This document shows positions 7,901-18,200 of a stretch of 23,703 bases of DNA, in pieces. Every line of letters starts with the position of its first letter. Within the stretch, counting starts at the first letter, position 1. The stretch is from Microtetraspora glauca. GTDB taxonomy: Bacteria; Actinomycetota; Actinomycetes; Streptomycetales; Streptomycetaceae. Location: assembly GCA_000721275.1 (NCBI GenBank), contig JOFO01000081.1, forward strand, positions 1-23,703. Reading direction: 5' to 3'. The notes under the pieces were generated by a model that saw only the letters and a program-made list of their open reading frames with translations, did not search any database and was not told the DNA's origin. Position numbers and translations under genes: made by a program.

Positions 7901-10900
7901 GTCGAAGGGGAGCTCCTGGTGGGCGTAGGCGGCGAGGTCGGTGCGCCGGACGCGGTCGAGGAGTTCGGTGAAGGCGGGGTCGCCGGAGGTGTCGGTGCGC
8001 AGGACGAGGGTGTTGACGAAGAAGCCGACGAGTCCGCCGAGGTGGTCGTCGTCGCGGCCGGCGGTCATGGTGGCGAGCGGCAGGTCGGTGCCGGCGCCGT
8101 GCCGGGTGAGGACGGCGGCCAGCGCGGCCTGGAGGACCATGAAGAGGGTCGCTCCGCCGCGGCGGGCGAGGGCTTCCAGGGCCTCGTGGGTGGCGGCGTC
8201 GACGCTGACCGGGGCGTGTGCGCCGCGGTGGCTCGCCTCGGCGGGCCGGGGACGGGCGACGGGCAGGTCGAGGGCGGCCGGGGCGCCGGCGAGGGTGTCG
8301 CGCCAGAAGGCGCGGTGGGCTTCGGCGCGGGAGCCTTCGAGGAGGTCGCGCTGCCACAGGGTGTAGTCGGCGTACTGGACGGGCAGCGGGTCCCAGCCGG
8401 GCGCGCGGCCGGCGGCGCGGGCGGTGTAGGCGGTGGCGAGGTCGGCGAGGAGCGGGCCGGTGGACCAGCCGTCGGCGGCGATGTGGTGGACGAGGAGGAC
8501 GAGGACCTGTCCGGAGCCGTCGTCGGGGGTGAGGAGGGCGGCCCGGAGCGGGGTCTCCTCGGCGAGGTCGAAGACGTGGCCCGCGGCGTCGGCGGCGGCG
8601 TCGGCGAGCCGGGCGGCGGGGACGGTACGCACGTCGAGGGCGGGGCGGACGCCGGTGAGGACGTCCTGGTGGGGCTCGCCGTCGACGGCGCGGTAGCGGG
8701 TGCGCAGCACCTCGTGCCGGTCGGACAGGTCGGCGAGCGCGGCGGCGAGGGCGGCCGGGTCGAGGGGGGCGGCGGGGCGCAGGACGAGCGGGATGTTGTA
8801 GGAGGCGCTGGGGCCTTCGAGGGTGTCGATGAACCAGAGGCGGCGCTGCGCGTAGGAGAGCGGCAGGCGCTCGGAGCGGTCGGCGCGGGCGACGGGCCGG
8901 AGTCGCGGCGCGGTGCCGGGCGCGTCGCCGGCGGGCTCGGGGTCGGCGGGGGCACTGATGCGCCGGGCGAGGGCGGTGGGCGTGGGGGCGAGGAGGAGGT
9001 CGCGGACCTGGACGTCGGCGCCGAGCCGGGCGCGGATCCGGTTGGCGAGGCGGACGCCGCTCATGGAGTGGCCGCCGATGGTGAAGAAGCCCTCGTGGGG
9101 GCCGACCGCGTCGAGGCCGAGGACGTCGGCGAAGAGGGCGCGCAGGGTGTCGACGAGCTCCCGGTCGGCGGGATCGCCGGCGGCGGCGTCCGCGTCCGGC
9201 GGGGTGCCGGGCGCGGCGCCGGCGCGGTCGCGGCGGGCGTCGAGGGCGCGCCGGTCGGCGGCAGGGACGAGGTCCTGGTCCGTGACGGGGGCGGCCGGGT
9301 CGTCGGCGGCGGCGCGCAGTGCGGTGTCGAGGGCGGCGAGGAGGAGCCGGGGGACGTCGTCGTCGAGGACGTCGCGGGCGTATTCGAGGCCGAGGGTGAG
9401 TCCGGCTGGGGCGCCGTCGGCGTCGCGGTGGTCGACGCAGGCGGCGGTGAGGTCGAACTTGGTGGTGGCGGGTCCCTCCTCGGCCGGGAAGCGGCCGGTG
9501 AGGCCGCCGAAGGGGAAGGTCTCCGGGTCGGGTCCGGCGGCGCGGAGGGTGAGCATCACCTGGAAGAGGGGGTGGACGCCGGGGGTGCGGGGCGGGTTGA
9601 GGTGTTCGACGAGCAGGTCGAAGGGGAGCCGCTGGTGGGCGAAGGCGGCGAGGTCGGTGTCGCGGACGCGGTCGAGGAGGTCGGCGAAGGCGGGCGCGCC
9701 GGTGGTGTCGGTGGGCAGGACGAGGGTGTTGACGAAGAAGCCGACGAGGTCGTCGAGGGCTTCGTCGTCGCGGCCCGCGACGGGGGTGCCGAGGGCGAGG
9801 CGTTCGCCGGCGCCGGCGGCGCGCAGGGCGAGGGCGAGGGCGGCCTGGAGGACCATGAGGAGGCTGGCGTCGTGGTCCTCGGCGAGGCGGAGGAGCCGGG
9901 CGTGGACGGCGGGTTCGAGGCGGGTGGTGACGAGGCCGCCGGCGTGGTCGCGGAGGGCGGGCCGGGGCCGGTCGAGGGGCAGCGGGGTGACGGCGGGCAG
10001 GGCGCCGAGGGCGTCCCGCCAGTGGGCGAGGCCCCGGCCGGCGACGGAGCCGGGGTCGTCGGGGTCGCCGAGCACGTCGTGCTGCCAGAGGGTGTAGTCG
10101 GCGTACTGGACGGGCAGCGGTTCCCACTCCGGTGCGCGGCCCGCGGCGCGGGCGGCGTAGGCGGTGGCGAGGTCGGTCATGAGCGGGGTGAGCGACCAGC
10201 CGTCGCCGGCGACGTGGTGGAGGAGGACCGCGAGGGTGGCGCCGGGGCCGTCCTCGGGGAGGAAGACGGCGACGCGCAGCGGGAGTTCGCGGGCGAGGTC
10301 GAAGGTCTCGGCGGTGAAGCGGGCGACGAGGCCGGGCAGGGCGTCCGCCGGGGCGTCGACGGTCCTGAGGCGTACCGCGCTCGCGGCGAGGACGTGCTGG
10401 TAGGGCTCGTCGTCGGGGGCGAGGAGGACGGTGCGGAGTGCTTCGTGGCGTTCGGCGAGGTCGGTGACGGCGGCGGCGAGCGCGGCGCGGTCGGGGGCCG
10501 TGTCCAGGTGGAGGACGATCGGCATGTTGTAGGCGGCGGAGGGGCCGTCGAGCTGGTTGACGAGCCAGAGGCGGCGCTGGGCGTGGGAGAGCGGCACCCG
10601 CTCGCCGGCGGGGAGCGGGTCCTCGTGGACGACGGGGAGCCGGGGGTCGGTGGTGCGGAGCACCTTGCGGTTGATCTTGCCGGAGCTGGTGCGCGGCAGG
10701 GCGACGACGATCGAGACGGCGGGCACGGCCGCGGCGGGCATCCGCTCGCGCACCCGGTCGCGCAGTTCCTCGGCGCCGGTGCCGCCGTCGGTGACGACGA
10801 AGGCGACGAGGCGTTTGACCCCGTCGGCGTCCTGCTGGGCGACGACGGCGGCCTCGCGGACGGCGGGGTGTCCGGCGAGGACGGAGTCGACGGCGGCGGG

Positions 10901-12088
10901 GTCGATGCGCTGGCCGCCGATCTTGACCTCGTCGTCGAGGCGTCCGTGGTAGAGGATCTGGCGGTCGTCGCCGACGGTGACCAGGTCGCCGGTGCGGTAG
11001 GCGCGTGCGCCGTCGAGCTCGGTGAAGCGGCGGGCGTTCAGTTCGGGCCGGTGGAGGTAGCCGCGGGTCAGGCCGCCGCCGAGGAGCCAGAGTTCGCCTT
11101 CGACGACGGCGGCGCGCACGCCGGGGAGGGGGCGGCCGATGGGGACGGGTCCCGCCTCGTGCCGGGTGAGGTCCGCGACGGTGGCGACGACGGTGGTCTC
11201 GGTGGGCCCGTAGGCGTTGAGCAGCCGGACGCGGTCGCCGACGAGGCCGCGCCACTGGGCGATCCGCTCGGGCAGGGCGGCCTCGCCGTAGATGATGACG
11301 GTGCGCAGCGCCGCGGGGAGCCGGACCGCGCCGGTGGTGAGGACGTAGACCAGCTCGTGCCAGTAGGCGGCGGGCAGGTCGAGGAGGGTGACGCCGGTCC
11401 GCTCGCAGCCGGCGAGGAGTTCGCCGACGTCGAGCATGTCGTCGGTGCGCAGCACGAGGGTGCCGCCGGCACCGAGGACGGTGAAGACCTCCTGGATGCT
11501 GGCGTCGAAGTGCAGCGGGCTGAACTGCAGGACGCGGGAGTCGGCGTCGATGCCGTACGCGGGGGTGGCGCCGGCGATGAAGTGGGCGAGGGAGTCGTGG
11601 GCGACGACGACGCCGTTGGGCACGCCGGTGGAGCCGGAGGTGTAGATGACGTACGCGGCGCCCTCGCCCGCGCCGGGTCCGTCGAGGACGAGCTCGCCGT
11701 GGCGGGCGACGTCGGCGGGCTCGGGGGCGGCGTCGCCGCAGGCGTCCCGGAGGATGGCGGCGTTGCGGGCGTCGGGGGCCTGCACGTCGAGCGGCAGGTA
11801 GGCGGCGCCGGTGGTGAGGACGGCGAGGAGGCCGACGATCGCGTCGATGCCGCGCGGCCGGTGGAGCGCCACGAGACGGCCGGGTCCGGCGCCCTGGGCG
11901 GCGAGTTCGGCGGCCCGGGCGCGGACGGCGGCGCCGAGTCCGGCGTACGTCAGGTGCGCGTCGGCGTGGACCAGGGCGACGGCGTCGGGGCGGGTGCGCT
12001 CCTGGGCGGCGATGAGGTCGAGCACCGGCGGCGCGTCGGCGGGAGAGGGTCCGCCGTCGAGCAGGTCGTCCGTTCTGCTGCGGGGCAT
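4961..12088 (-). CDS. Nonribosomal peptide synthetase, A-C-T-C-A-T-TE (terminal)
   Basis: A 2,375-residue terminal NRPS. Domains: A1 about 1-475 ([31 protein letters not shown]); C about 495-930 with HHVAGDG near 624; T with GGHSM, phosphopantetheine Ser1008; C about 1073-1510 with HHIAADG near 1200; A2 about 1510-2025 ([22 protein letters not shown]); T with GGHSLLG, Ser2075; type I TE about 2105-2350 with GWSFGG (Ser2207) and a DHGHLHL histidine region near 2343. No carrier follows A1, and the first C-T pair has no A domain between, so either the module is rearranged as A-C-T or A1 loads in trans. Specificity codes read by eye are DAQDIYAVVK (A1) and DAFYWGSFAK (A2); I cannot assign either. 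The TE releases the peptide by hydrolysis or cyclisation. No epimerisation domain is present. ATG 12088 is chosen over upstream in-frame codons because of its GGAGG. Confidence 0.93.
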   Translation of the reverse strand: MPRSRTDDLLDGGPSPADAPPVLDLIAAQERTRPDAVALVHADAHLTYAGLGAAVRARAAELAAQGAGPGRLVALHRPRGIDAIVGLLAVLTTGAAYLPLDVQAPDARNAAILRDACGDAAPEPADVARHGELVLDGPGAGEGAAYVIYTSGSTGVPNGVVVAHDSLAHFIAGATPAYGIDADSRVLQFSPLHFDASIQEVFTVLGAGGTLVLRTDDMLDVGELLAGCERTGVTLLDLPAAYWHELVYVLTTGAVRLPAALRTVIIYGEAALPERIAQWRGLVGDRVRLLNAYGPTETTVVATVADLTRHEAGPVPIGRPLPGVRAAVVEGELWLLGGGLTRGYLHRPELNARRFTELDGARAYRTGDLVTVGDDRQILYHGRLDDEVKIGGQRIDPAAVDSVLAGHPAVREAAVVAQQDADGVKRLVAFVVTDGGTGAEELRDRVRERMPAAAVPAVSIVVALPRTSSGKINRKVLRTTDPRLPVVHEDPLPAGERVPLSHAQRRLWLVNQLDGPSAAYNMPIVLHLDTAPDRAALAAAVTDLAERHEALRTVLLAPDDEPYQHVLAASAVRLRTVDAPADALPGLVARFTAETFDLARELPLRVAVFLPEDGPGATLAVLLHHVAGDGWSLTPLMTDLATAYAARAAGRAPEWEPLPVQYADYTLWQHDVLGDPDDPGSVAGRGLAHWRDALGALPAVTPLPLDRPRPALRDHAGGLVTTRLEPAVHARLLRLAEDHDASLLMVLQAALALALRAAGAGERLALGTPVAGRDDEALDDLVGFFVNTLVLPTDTTGAPAFADLLDRVRDTDLAAFAHQRLPFDLLVEHLNPPRTPGVHPLFQVMLTLRAAGPDPETFPFGGLTGRFPAEEGPATTKFDLTAACVDHRDADGAPAGLTLGLEYARDVLDDDVPRLLLAALDTALRAAADDPAAPVTDQDLVPAADRRALDARRDRAGAAPGTPPDADAAAGDPADRELVDTLRALFADVLGLDAVGPHEGFFTIGGHSMSGVRLANRIRARLGADVQVRDLLLAPTPTALARRISAPADPEPAGDAPGTAPRLRPVARADRSERLPLSYAQRRLWFIDTLEGPSASYNIPLVLRPAAPLDPAALAAALADLSDRHEVLRTRYRAVDGEPHQDVLTGVRPALDVRTVPAARLADAAADAAGHVFDLAEETPLRAALLTPDDGSGQVLVLLVHHIAADGWSTGPLLADLATAYTARAAGRAPGWDPLPVQYADYTLWQRDLLEGSRAEAHRAFWRDTLAGAPAALDLPVARPRPAEASHRGAHAPVSVDAATHEALEALARRGGATLFMVLQAALAAVLTRHGAGTDLPLATMTAGRDDDHLGGLVGFFVNTLVLRTDTSGDPAFTELLDRVRRTDLAAYAHQELPFDRVVEHLNPPRTTAHHPLAQIVVQLHHDYTRGVPGAAAAHGLFREDGPALLTTVTTKFDLTFALTERRGPDGRPAGLTGGLEYATDLFDAPTAALLAAHLERTLRAVATDPAVRVGDLPLLTDADRFRLTGDHNDTATVPAERGTVHGVIARRAARAPEAPALVTDDETVTYGQLDARADALAARLRAAGVRRGDTVGVLLDRGVPLVVTALAVLRSGAAYLPLDPRLPEARVRLMLEDSGTRLVATDRHHTAPEGVPVLRVDTDGTGPLAPGTAGDASEDDLAYVMFTSGSTGRPKGVGVTHRNLVELAADRDVSLGPGRRMLVHSATGFDASAFELWAPLLSGGTLVLMRGDGTDLAETDRTVRAHGVTTAYFTVGLFHVMADEGLDTLRLLREVWTGGDVASPAAVQRVLTHCPDTVLVHSYGPTETTFASHNQWFTTGQRTLTGAGLHLGRPMDNTRSHVLDHALRPVPPGVPGELYIAGGHVARGYTGRPGLTAERFVPDPFEADGSRMYRTGDRVLWTPDGELRFLGRADGQIKLRGVRVEPGEVERVLAAHPAVGQALAVVREDRPGDKRLVAYAVPRAGDAVTEAELLAEARRLLPEHLVPGAVVVLDALPLTVNGKPDRAALPAPGRPAATPGGRAPRNAREEVLCALFAEILDVPRVTVDDNFFALGGHSLLGVRLVNRMRGVLGVERTVRDLFRAPTPAGLLGEDGPETGATASALGVLLPLSPAGSRRPLFCVHPGTGVGWAYAGLARHLGPEQPLYALQARALSDPGHRPGSVEEMADAYLERIRGVQPWGPYRLLGWSFGGLVAHTMAVRLREAGESVELLALMDVHQTGPGSVSVLPPEETAARPAGDPAEAMDRIRREDPVLAGFSTAELRAVLRASETHAELMARHVPGRADTDLLFFTARRPGEPEGALAATWIPFTEGIVENHTLDHGHLHLAEPEPLAHIGNIVAEKLSALQKKESRNQS

Positions 12089-12096
12089 GCTGAGTT

Positions 12097-12101
12097 CCTC
12101 C
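12097..12101 (-). promoter_or_regulatory. Ribosome binding site deciding the start of the A-C-T-C-A-T-TE gene
   Basis: GGAGG (minus strand) lies eight bases before ATG 12088. The frame is open upstream to 12394, which would run through the terminator hairpin and into the previous gene. The residues encoded there are Pro/Arg/Ala-rich and unlike any NRPS domain, while the first A-domain motif follows naturally from 12088. Confidence 0.8.
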
Positions 12102-12154
12102 GGTAAGGGGCGGGAGACCGGGGCGAACGGTTCCTCTCGCCTCCGTGACCACCA

Positions 12155-12180
12155 CGCTAGGGGCGGCCGCCGCCCGTCCG
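12155..12180 (-). promoter_or_regulatory. Possible promoter for the terminal NRPS-mbtH unit
   Basis: Between the terminator hairpin (12193-12232) and the NRPS start at 12088 a new promoter is expected. On the minus strand TAGCGT (12160-12155) fits TAnnnT. The best upstream candidate, CGGACG (12180-12175), is a poor -35 match with short spacing. A 10-bp palindrome GGCGGCCGCC lies at 12162-12171. The untranslated leader would be about 60 bases. Weak. Confidence 0.2.
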
Positions 12181-12192
12181 GGGCAGGAGACG

Positions 12193-12232
12193 CGGCAGCT
12201 CCGGGCGGCAGATGCGCCGCCCGGAGCTGCCG
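12193..12232 (-). terminator. Strong hairpin terminator after the C-T-C-T-C-T NRPS
   Basis: A perfect 17-bp inverted repeat, 12193-12209 paired with 12216-12232, with a 6-base loop, lying 13 bases past the TGA of the upstream NRPS gene. No T-run follows, which is common for Streptomyces terminators. It may also attenuate rather than fully stop read-through into the next NRPS gene. Confidence 0.75.
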
Positions 12233-12245
12233 GTGCGGGGGCCGT

Positions 12246-15200
12246 TCAGCGGCCGGTGCGGGTGCCCGCCCGGGTGCGCCGCTTGAGCGCGGGGGCCGGC
12301 ACCGGGGGGCGGGGCGGCCCGGCGGGGCCGTGGGCGCGCGGCTCGCCGGGGGTCCGGGGGGCGCCGCCGGCGCGGGTGCCGTCCGGGGCCTCACGGGTGC
12401 CGGGGGCCGGCTCGCCGAGCAGCCGGGCGAGGGCCGTGGCGGTCGGGTTGCGGAAGACGTCCCGCAGGGTGAGGTCCTGGCCGAACTCGACCCGGATCCG
12501 GTTGAGGAGCCGCACCGCGAGCAGCGAATGCCCGCCGTTCTTGAAGAAGTTGTCCCCGCGGCCCACGTCCCGGCCGCCGAGGACGTCCCGGAAGAGGGCG
12601 AGCAGCCGCTCCTCCCGGGCGCGGGCCGGGGCCTCGTCCTCCGGCCCGGATGTGGCCGCGCCGGGCCGCGCTCCCCCGCCGCCGATCACGACCCGGGCGG
12701 GGGCCAGGTACTCGGGGAGCCGCCGCTCGGCCCAGGCGCGCAGCTCCTCCTCGGTGACGGCGGCGCCGGGCGCGCGGGCGACGGTGGCGTGCAGCCGGTC
12801 GTCGTGGACGGCGACGGAGACGCCGGTGACGGCCGGGTGGGAGAGCAGGGCCTCCTCGACGCGCCCGGGTTCGACGGCGTAGCCGCCGGCGGTGAGGACG
12901 GCGACGGGCCGCAGGGTGCCGTCGGCGGCGGCGTACGCCCTGCGGCCGGTGGCGCGCAGTCCGCCGCCCGGTGCCGGGACGTGCACCTCGCCGGGGACGC
13001 GGACGGGTGCGGGCCGTCCGCGCTCGTCGAGGACGGTGCCGTGCGCCGACGGCGACGGTGCGCCGGTCGTGTAGCGGGGGGCGGAGAGCGGGGCCGCGGG
13101 GTCGGCGGCGAAGGCGTCGAGGGTCTCGGCGAGGCGCGCCGCGAGAAGACGGGCGGTGCCGGCGTCGTACAGGGCGGTGGCGTACTCCAGGACGCCGCGC
13201 AGTCCGCCGGGGGCGCCGTCGGGGCCGGTGAGTTCGGTGAGGGCGAAGGTCAGGTCGCTCTTGGCTCCCGTACCGGTGAAGGCGACGGGGTCGCCGTCGA
13301 GGACGGACGGGCCGCGGCCTGCGGTGTCGGCGGCGTGGACCTGGAGCATGACCTGGACGAGCGGGGCGTGGGCGGCGGAGCGCTGCGGGCTGAGGTGCTC
13401 GACCAGACGGTCGAAGGGCAGGTCCTGGTGGCTGTAGGCGGCGAGCCCGGACTCGCGGACCCGGTGGACGAGGTCGGTGAAGGCGGGGTCGCCGGACGTG
13501 TCGGTGCGCAGGACGAGGGTGTTGACGAAGAAGCCGACGAGCGGGTGGAGGTTGTGGTCGGCGCGGCCGGCGACGGTGGTGCCGAGGGCGATGTCGGTGC
13601 CGGCGCCGTGCCGGGTGAGCAGGGCGGCGAGGGCGGCCTGGACGACCATGAAGAGGGTGGCGCCGTGGGCGCGGGCGGTGCGCAGCAGCGCCTGGTGGGT
13701 GGCGGCGCCCACCTCGAAGCCGGTGAGGGCGCCCCGGCCGTCGGCCTCCAGCGGGCGGGGGCGGTCGGTGGGGAGGGCGAGGAGCGGCGGCATCCCGGCG
13801 AGGGCGGTGCGCCAGTGGGCGAGTTGCGCGGCGGCGACGCCGGGGGTGCCGGGTTCGCCGTCGGTGCCGGGGGTGCCGTCGAGCAGGTGGTGCTGCCAGA
13901 GGGTGTAGTCGGCGTACTGGACGGGGAGCGGCGGCAGGGCGCGTGCGCGGCCGGCGGCGCGGGCGCGGTAGGCGGCGTCGAGGTCGGCGAGGAGGCAGGC
14001 GGTGGACCAGCCGTCGCCGGCGATGTGGTGGACGAGGAGGACGAGGGTCTGCCGCTCGTCGGCGTCGGTGACGAGCGTGGCCCGGAAGGGGATCTCGGCG
14101 GCGAGGTCGAAGACGTGTCCGGCGGCGGCGTCGACGGCGGCGCGGACGGCCTCGGGTCCTTCGGCGCGGATCTCGTCGAGGACGGGGGCCTGGTCGTCGA
14201 GGACCAGCTGGTACGGCTCTCCGTCGGCGTGCCGGTAGACGGTGCGGAGCACTTCGTGCCGGGCGGCGGTGTCGGCGAGCGCGGCGGAGAGGACGGCCGG
14301 GTCGAGCGGGCGGTGCAGGCGGGTGACGACGGGGATGTTGTAGGTGGCGCTGGGACCTTCGAGGCGGCCGACGAACCAGAGGCGGCGCTGGGCGGCGGAG
14401 AGCGGCAGCCGGGCGGGTCGCCGGGCTGCGGGGACCGGGCGGAGGGCGGGGCGGGCGGGGTCGTCGCCGTGCTCGTCGAGGCGGCGCAGCAGCGTCTTCG
14501 GGGTGGGGGCGAGGAAGACGTCGCGGATCGCGGCCGGGAGGCCGAGGGTGCCCCGCACCCGGTTGGCGAGCTTGCCGGCGAGGAGGGAGTGGCCGCCGAG
14601 CTTGAAGAAGTTGTCGTCGGGCAGGACGGTGTCGCGGCCGAGGAGTTCGGCGTAGAGGCCGCGGAGGATCTCCTCGCGGGGGTCGCGGGACGTGGTCTCC
14701 CGGCGGCCCGGCGCGTCGTCGGCGCCGGTGGCGGTCTCGCGGGCGGCGTCGAGCGCCGCGTGGCGCCGGTCGAGGTCGCTCCGCTGGGCGTCGGTGGTCC
14801 AGGCGACGGCACTCAGGGGTGTGTCCCCGGGCTGTGCGGCGAGGGTCGCGAGGGCGTGGCGGAAGAGGCCGAGGAGGAGGTCGGCGGTGCCGGCGTCGTA
14901 CAGGTCGGTGGCGTACTGGAGGCCGAGGAGCAGCGGGCCGGGGGCGCCGTCGGCGTCGTGGCTGCCGGAGCAGTGGAAGCTCAGGTCGAACTTGGCGCTG
15001 CCGAGGTCGGCTCCGTCGAGGACGGCGGGGACGCCGCCGAGGGTGGCGGAGTCCTCGCGCCGCTCCTGGGCGCTGACCATGACCTGGAAGAAGGGGTGGC
15101 GGCCGAGGGAGCGCTCGGGGTTGAGGTCTTCGACCAGGAGGTCGAAGGGCAGGTCGTCGTGGGCGAAGGCGGCGAGGTCGGCGTCCCGGACCCGCCGGAC

Positions 15201-18200
15201 GACCTCGGCGAGGGTGGGGTCGCCGGAGAGGTCGGTGCGCAGGGCGAGCGTGTTGACGAAGAATCCGACGAGGCCGTCGAGCGCGTCGTCGGGCCGGCCG
15301 GCGACCGGGGCGCCGACGACCTGGTCGTCGCCGGCGCCGGCGGCGCGCAGCGCGAGCGCGAGGGCGGCGCGGACGACCATGAAGAAGGTGGCGCCGGATT
15401 CCCGGGCGAGCGCGGTGAGCGCGCGGTGGGTCTCCGCGTCGAGCGCGGCGGTGGCGAGGGCGCCGCGGCCGCTGGGCTCGGTGCGGCGGGGCCGGTCGGC
15501 GGGGAGCCGGGTCTCGGCGGGGGCGCCGTCGAGGGCTTCGCGCCAGAAGTCGAGGCGCTGCCGCAGGAAGGCGCCGTCGGGGGCGAGGAGTTCGCGCTGC
15601 CAGAGGGTGTAGTCGGCGTACTGGACGGGCAGCGGCTGCCACTCCGGCGCGCGGCCCTCGGCGCGGGCCGTGTAGGCGGTGTCGAGGTCGGCGAGGAGGC
15701 GGGCGGTGGACCAGCCGTCGGTGGCGATGTGATGGACGGCGAGCACCAGGACCGCGCCGTCGTCGCCGTCGGTCGTGAAGAGCCGGGCGCGGAGCGGGAG
15801 TTCGCGGGTGACGTCGATCGGGCGGCGGGCGAACTCGGTCATCCGGTCCTGGAGTTCACCGGCCGCGCAGACGGTGGTGCCGACGGGGACGGCGGGGGCG
15901 GCGGTGACGGACTGGTACGGCTCGCCGTCGACGGCCGGGTACACGGTCCGCAGCACCTCGTGCCGGTCGAGGACGTCGCGGAGCGCGGCTTCGAGGACGG
16001 CCGGGGCGGGGCGGGCGGCGAGACGGAGGACGACGGGCGCGTTGTAGGCGGCGGAGGGGCCTTCGAGCCGGCCGAGGAGCCACAGGCGGCGCTGGGCGAA
16101 GGAGAGCGGCAGCCGGTCCGGGCGGCGCGCGGCGGGGACGGCGCGCAGGACGGGGCGCGGGGTTCCGCCGCCCTGCCCGTCGAGACGGCGCAGGAGCCGG
16201 CGCGGGGTGGGGGCGAGGAAGACGTCGCGGATCGCCGCGTGGAGGCCGAGGACGGACCGGACCCGGTTGGTGAGCCTGCCGGCGAGGAGGGAGTGGCCGC
16301 CGCGCTTGAAGAAGTTGTCGTGGGCGAGGACGGTGCCGGTGCTGCCGAGGACTTCGGCGAAGAGGCCGCGGAGGATCTCCTCGCGCGGGTCGGCGGCCGG
16401 TCCGGCGCCGGGGGCGCCCTGCGGCCACGGGTCGGGGCGGTGCTCCCGGCCGTCGGCGGCGAGGGCGCGGTGGCGCCGGTCGAGGCCGGCCCGCTGCGCG
16501 TCGGTGAGGAGGGTGACGTCGCTGACGCGGGTGGTGCCGGGGCGCTCGGCGAGGGCGGTGAGGGCGGCGCCGAGGAGGCCGAGGAGGAGGCCGGCGGTGT
16601 CGGCGTCGTACAGGTCGGTGGCGTACTGGAGGCCGAGGAGGAGCCCGGCGGGCTCGCCGTCGGCGCCGGTGCGCTCCTGGCAGTGGAAGGAGAGGTCGAA
16701 CTTGGCGGTGGCCAGGTCGGCCTCGTCGAGGACGGCGGGGACGCCGCCGACGCGCACCTCCCGCGGCTGCCCGGCGTGCGCCGCGACCATCACCTGGAAG
16801 ACGGGTTGGCGGCCGAGGGAGCGCTCGGGGTTGAGGTCTTCCACGAGCAGGTCGAAGGGCAGGTCCTCGTGGGCGAAGGCGGCGAGGTCGGCGTCCCGGA
16901 CCCGCCGGACGACCTCGGCGAGCGTCGGGTCGCCGGAGAGGTCGGTGCGCAGGGCGAGCGTGTTGACGAAGAACCCGACGAGTTCGTGCAGGTCCTCCTC
17001 GGGCCGGCCGGCGACGGGGGTGCCGACGACCTGGTCGTCGCCGGCGCCGGCGGCGCGCAGCGCGAGCGCGAGGGCGGCGCGGACGACCATGAAGAAGGTG
17101 GCGCCGGAGCCCCGGGCGAGGGCGGTGAGCGCCCGGTGGGTGGCGGCGTCGAGGTCGGCGGTGGCGAAGGCTCCCGCGTGGGTCGGCTCGGTGGGGCGGG
17201 GCCGGTCGGCGGGGAGCCGGGTCTCGGCGGGGGCGCCGTCGAGCGCCGCGCGCCAGTGGGCGAGCTGTTCGTGGGCGGTGCTGCCGGGGTCGCCGGGGTC
17301 GCCGAGCATGTCCCGCTGCCAGAGGGCGTAGTCGGCGTACTGGACGGGCAGCGGCTCCCACTCCGGCGCGCGGCCCGCGGCGCGGGCGGTGCAGGCGGTG
17401 TCGAGGTCGGCGAGGAGGCAGCCGACGGACCAGCCGTCGGTGGCGATGTGGTGGACGGCCAGCACCAGGATCGCCGGCTCCTCGCCGTCGGTCTCGAAGA
17501 GGCCGACGCGCAGCGGGAGTTCCCGGGTGACGTCGATCGGGGCGCGGGCGAACTCCGTGGCCTGCCCGTCCGCCTCGCCGGCCGCGCACCGGAAGGTCTC
17601 GACGGGGATCCGGACGTCGTCGAGGATCCGCTGGTGCGGCTCCTCGTCCACGGCCGGGTAGACGGTGCGGAGCACCTCGTGCCGCGCCACCACGTCCCCC
17701 ACGGCCGCCTCCAGGACGGCCGGGTCCGGCCGGGTGGCGAGGCGCAGCACCACGGGCGCGTTGTAGGCGGGGGACGAGCCCTCCAGCCGGTTCATGAACC
17801 ACAGGCGGCGCTGGGCGTAGGACAGGGGGATCACGGTTGCTGCCTCTCTGGAGGTGCGGGGGCGGGCGGGTGGGCCTGCGGCGGGGGGCGCGGGGGGGCG
17901 ACCGGCGGGCAGGGATCCCGCGCGGGCGTCCGCTCCCCGATGGGGGCGGCCACGCCGCGGGGGGGGGGCGTCGGGGCCGAGGGTGGCGGCGCCGAGGACC
18001 TGGGTCCAGACACGGGCGATGAGTTCCTCGGCGGGGCCGGTGAGGCCGGTGCCGCCGGCGGGGGCGGCCCCGGCGGGCGCGCCGGGCGCGGGCGCCTCGG
18101 CGCGGGTGGGCAGGGCGGCCCGGTCGAGCTTGCCGCTGGGGGTGGTGGCGAACCGGTCCACGGCGACGAACGCGGACGGCAGCATGTAGGCGGGCAGGGT

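Larger units (their letters stand above)
12246..17834 (-). other. Probable separate gene: A-less NRPS, C-T-C-T-C-(A remnant)-T
   Basis: From GTG 17834 this encodes 1,862 residues beginning directly at a condensation domain ([12 protein letters not shown]). C domains have intact HHIATDG (about 128), HHIATDG (about 701) and HHIAGDG (about 1269). Carriers have phosphopantetheine serines at about 515 ([10 protein letters not shown]), 1083 ([10 protein letters not shown]) and 1770 ([10 protein letters not shown]). No module has a working adenylation domain. In the first two, a short stub (TDAQR...) passes straight into the carrier; in the third, a roughly 130-residue A-domain remnant precedes it. 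There is no epimerisation or TE domain; the C-terminus is a basic Pro/Arg-rich tail with no docking domain I recognise. The C domains resemble LCL types by motif style. Monomers must be loaded by A domains elsewhere. GTG 17834 has AGAGAGG eight bases upstream. Confidence 0.75.

Noticed and set aside
12089..12394. Upstream in-frame extension of the A-C-T-C-A-T-TE gene to 12394
   Set aside because: It would cross a 17-bp terminator hairpin and overlap the end of the previous gene; ATG 12088 has a good GGAGG.
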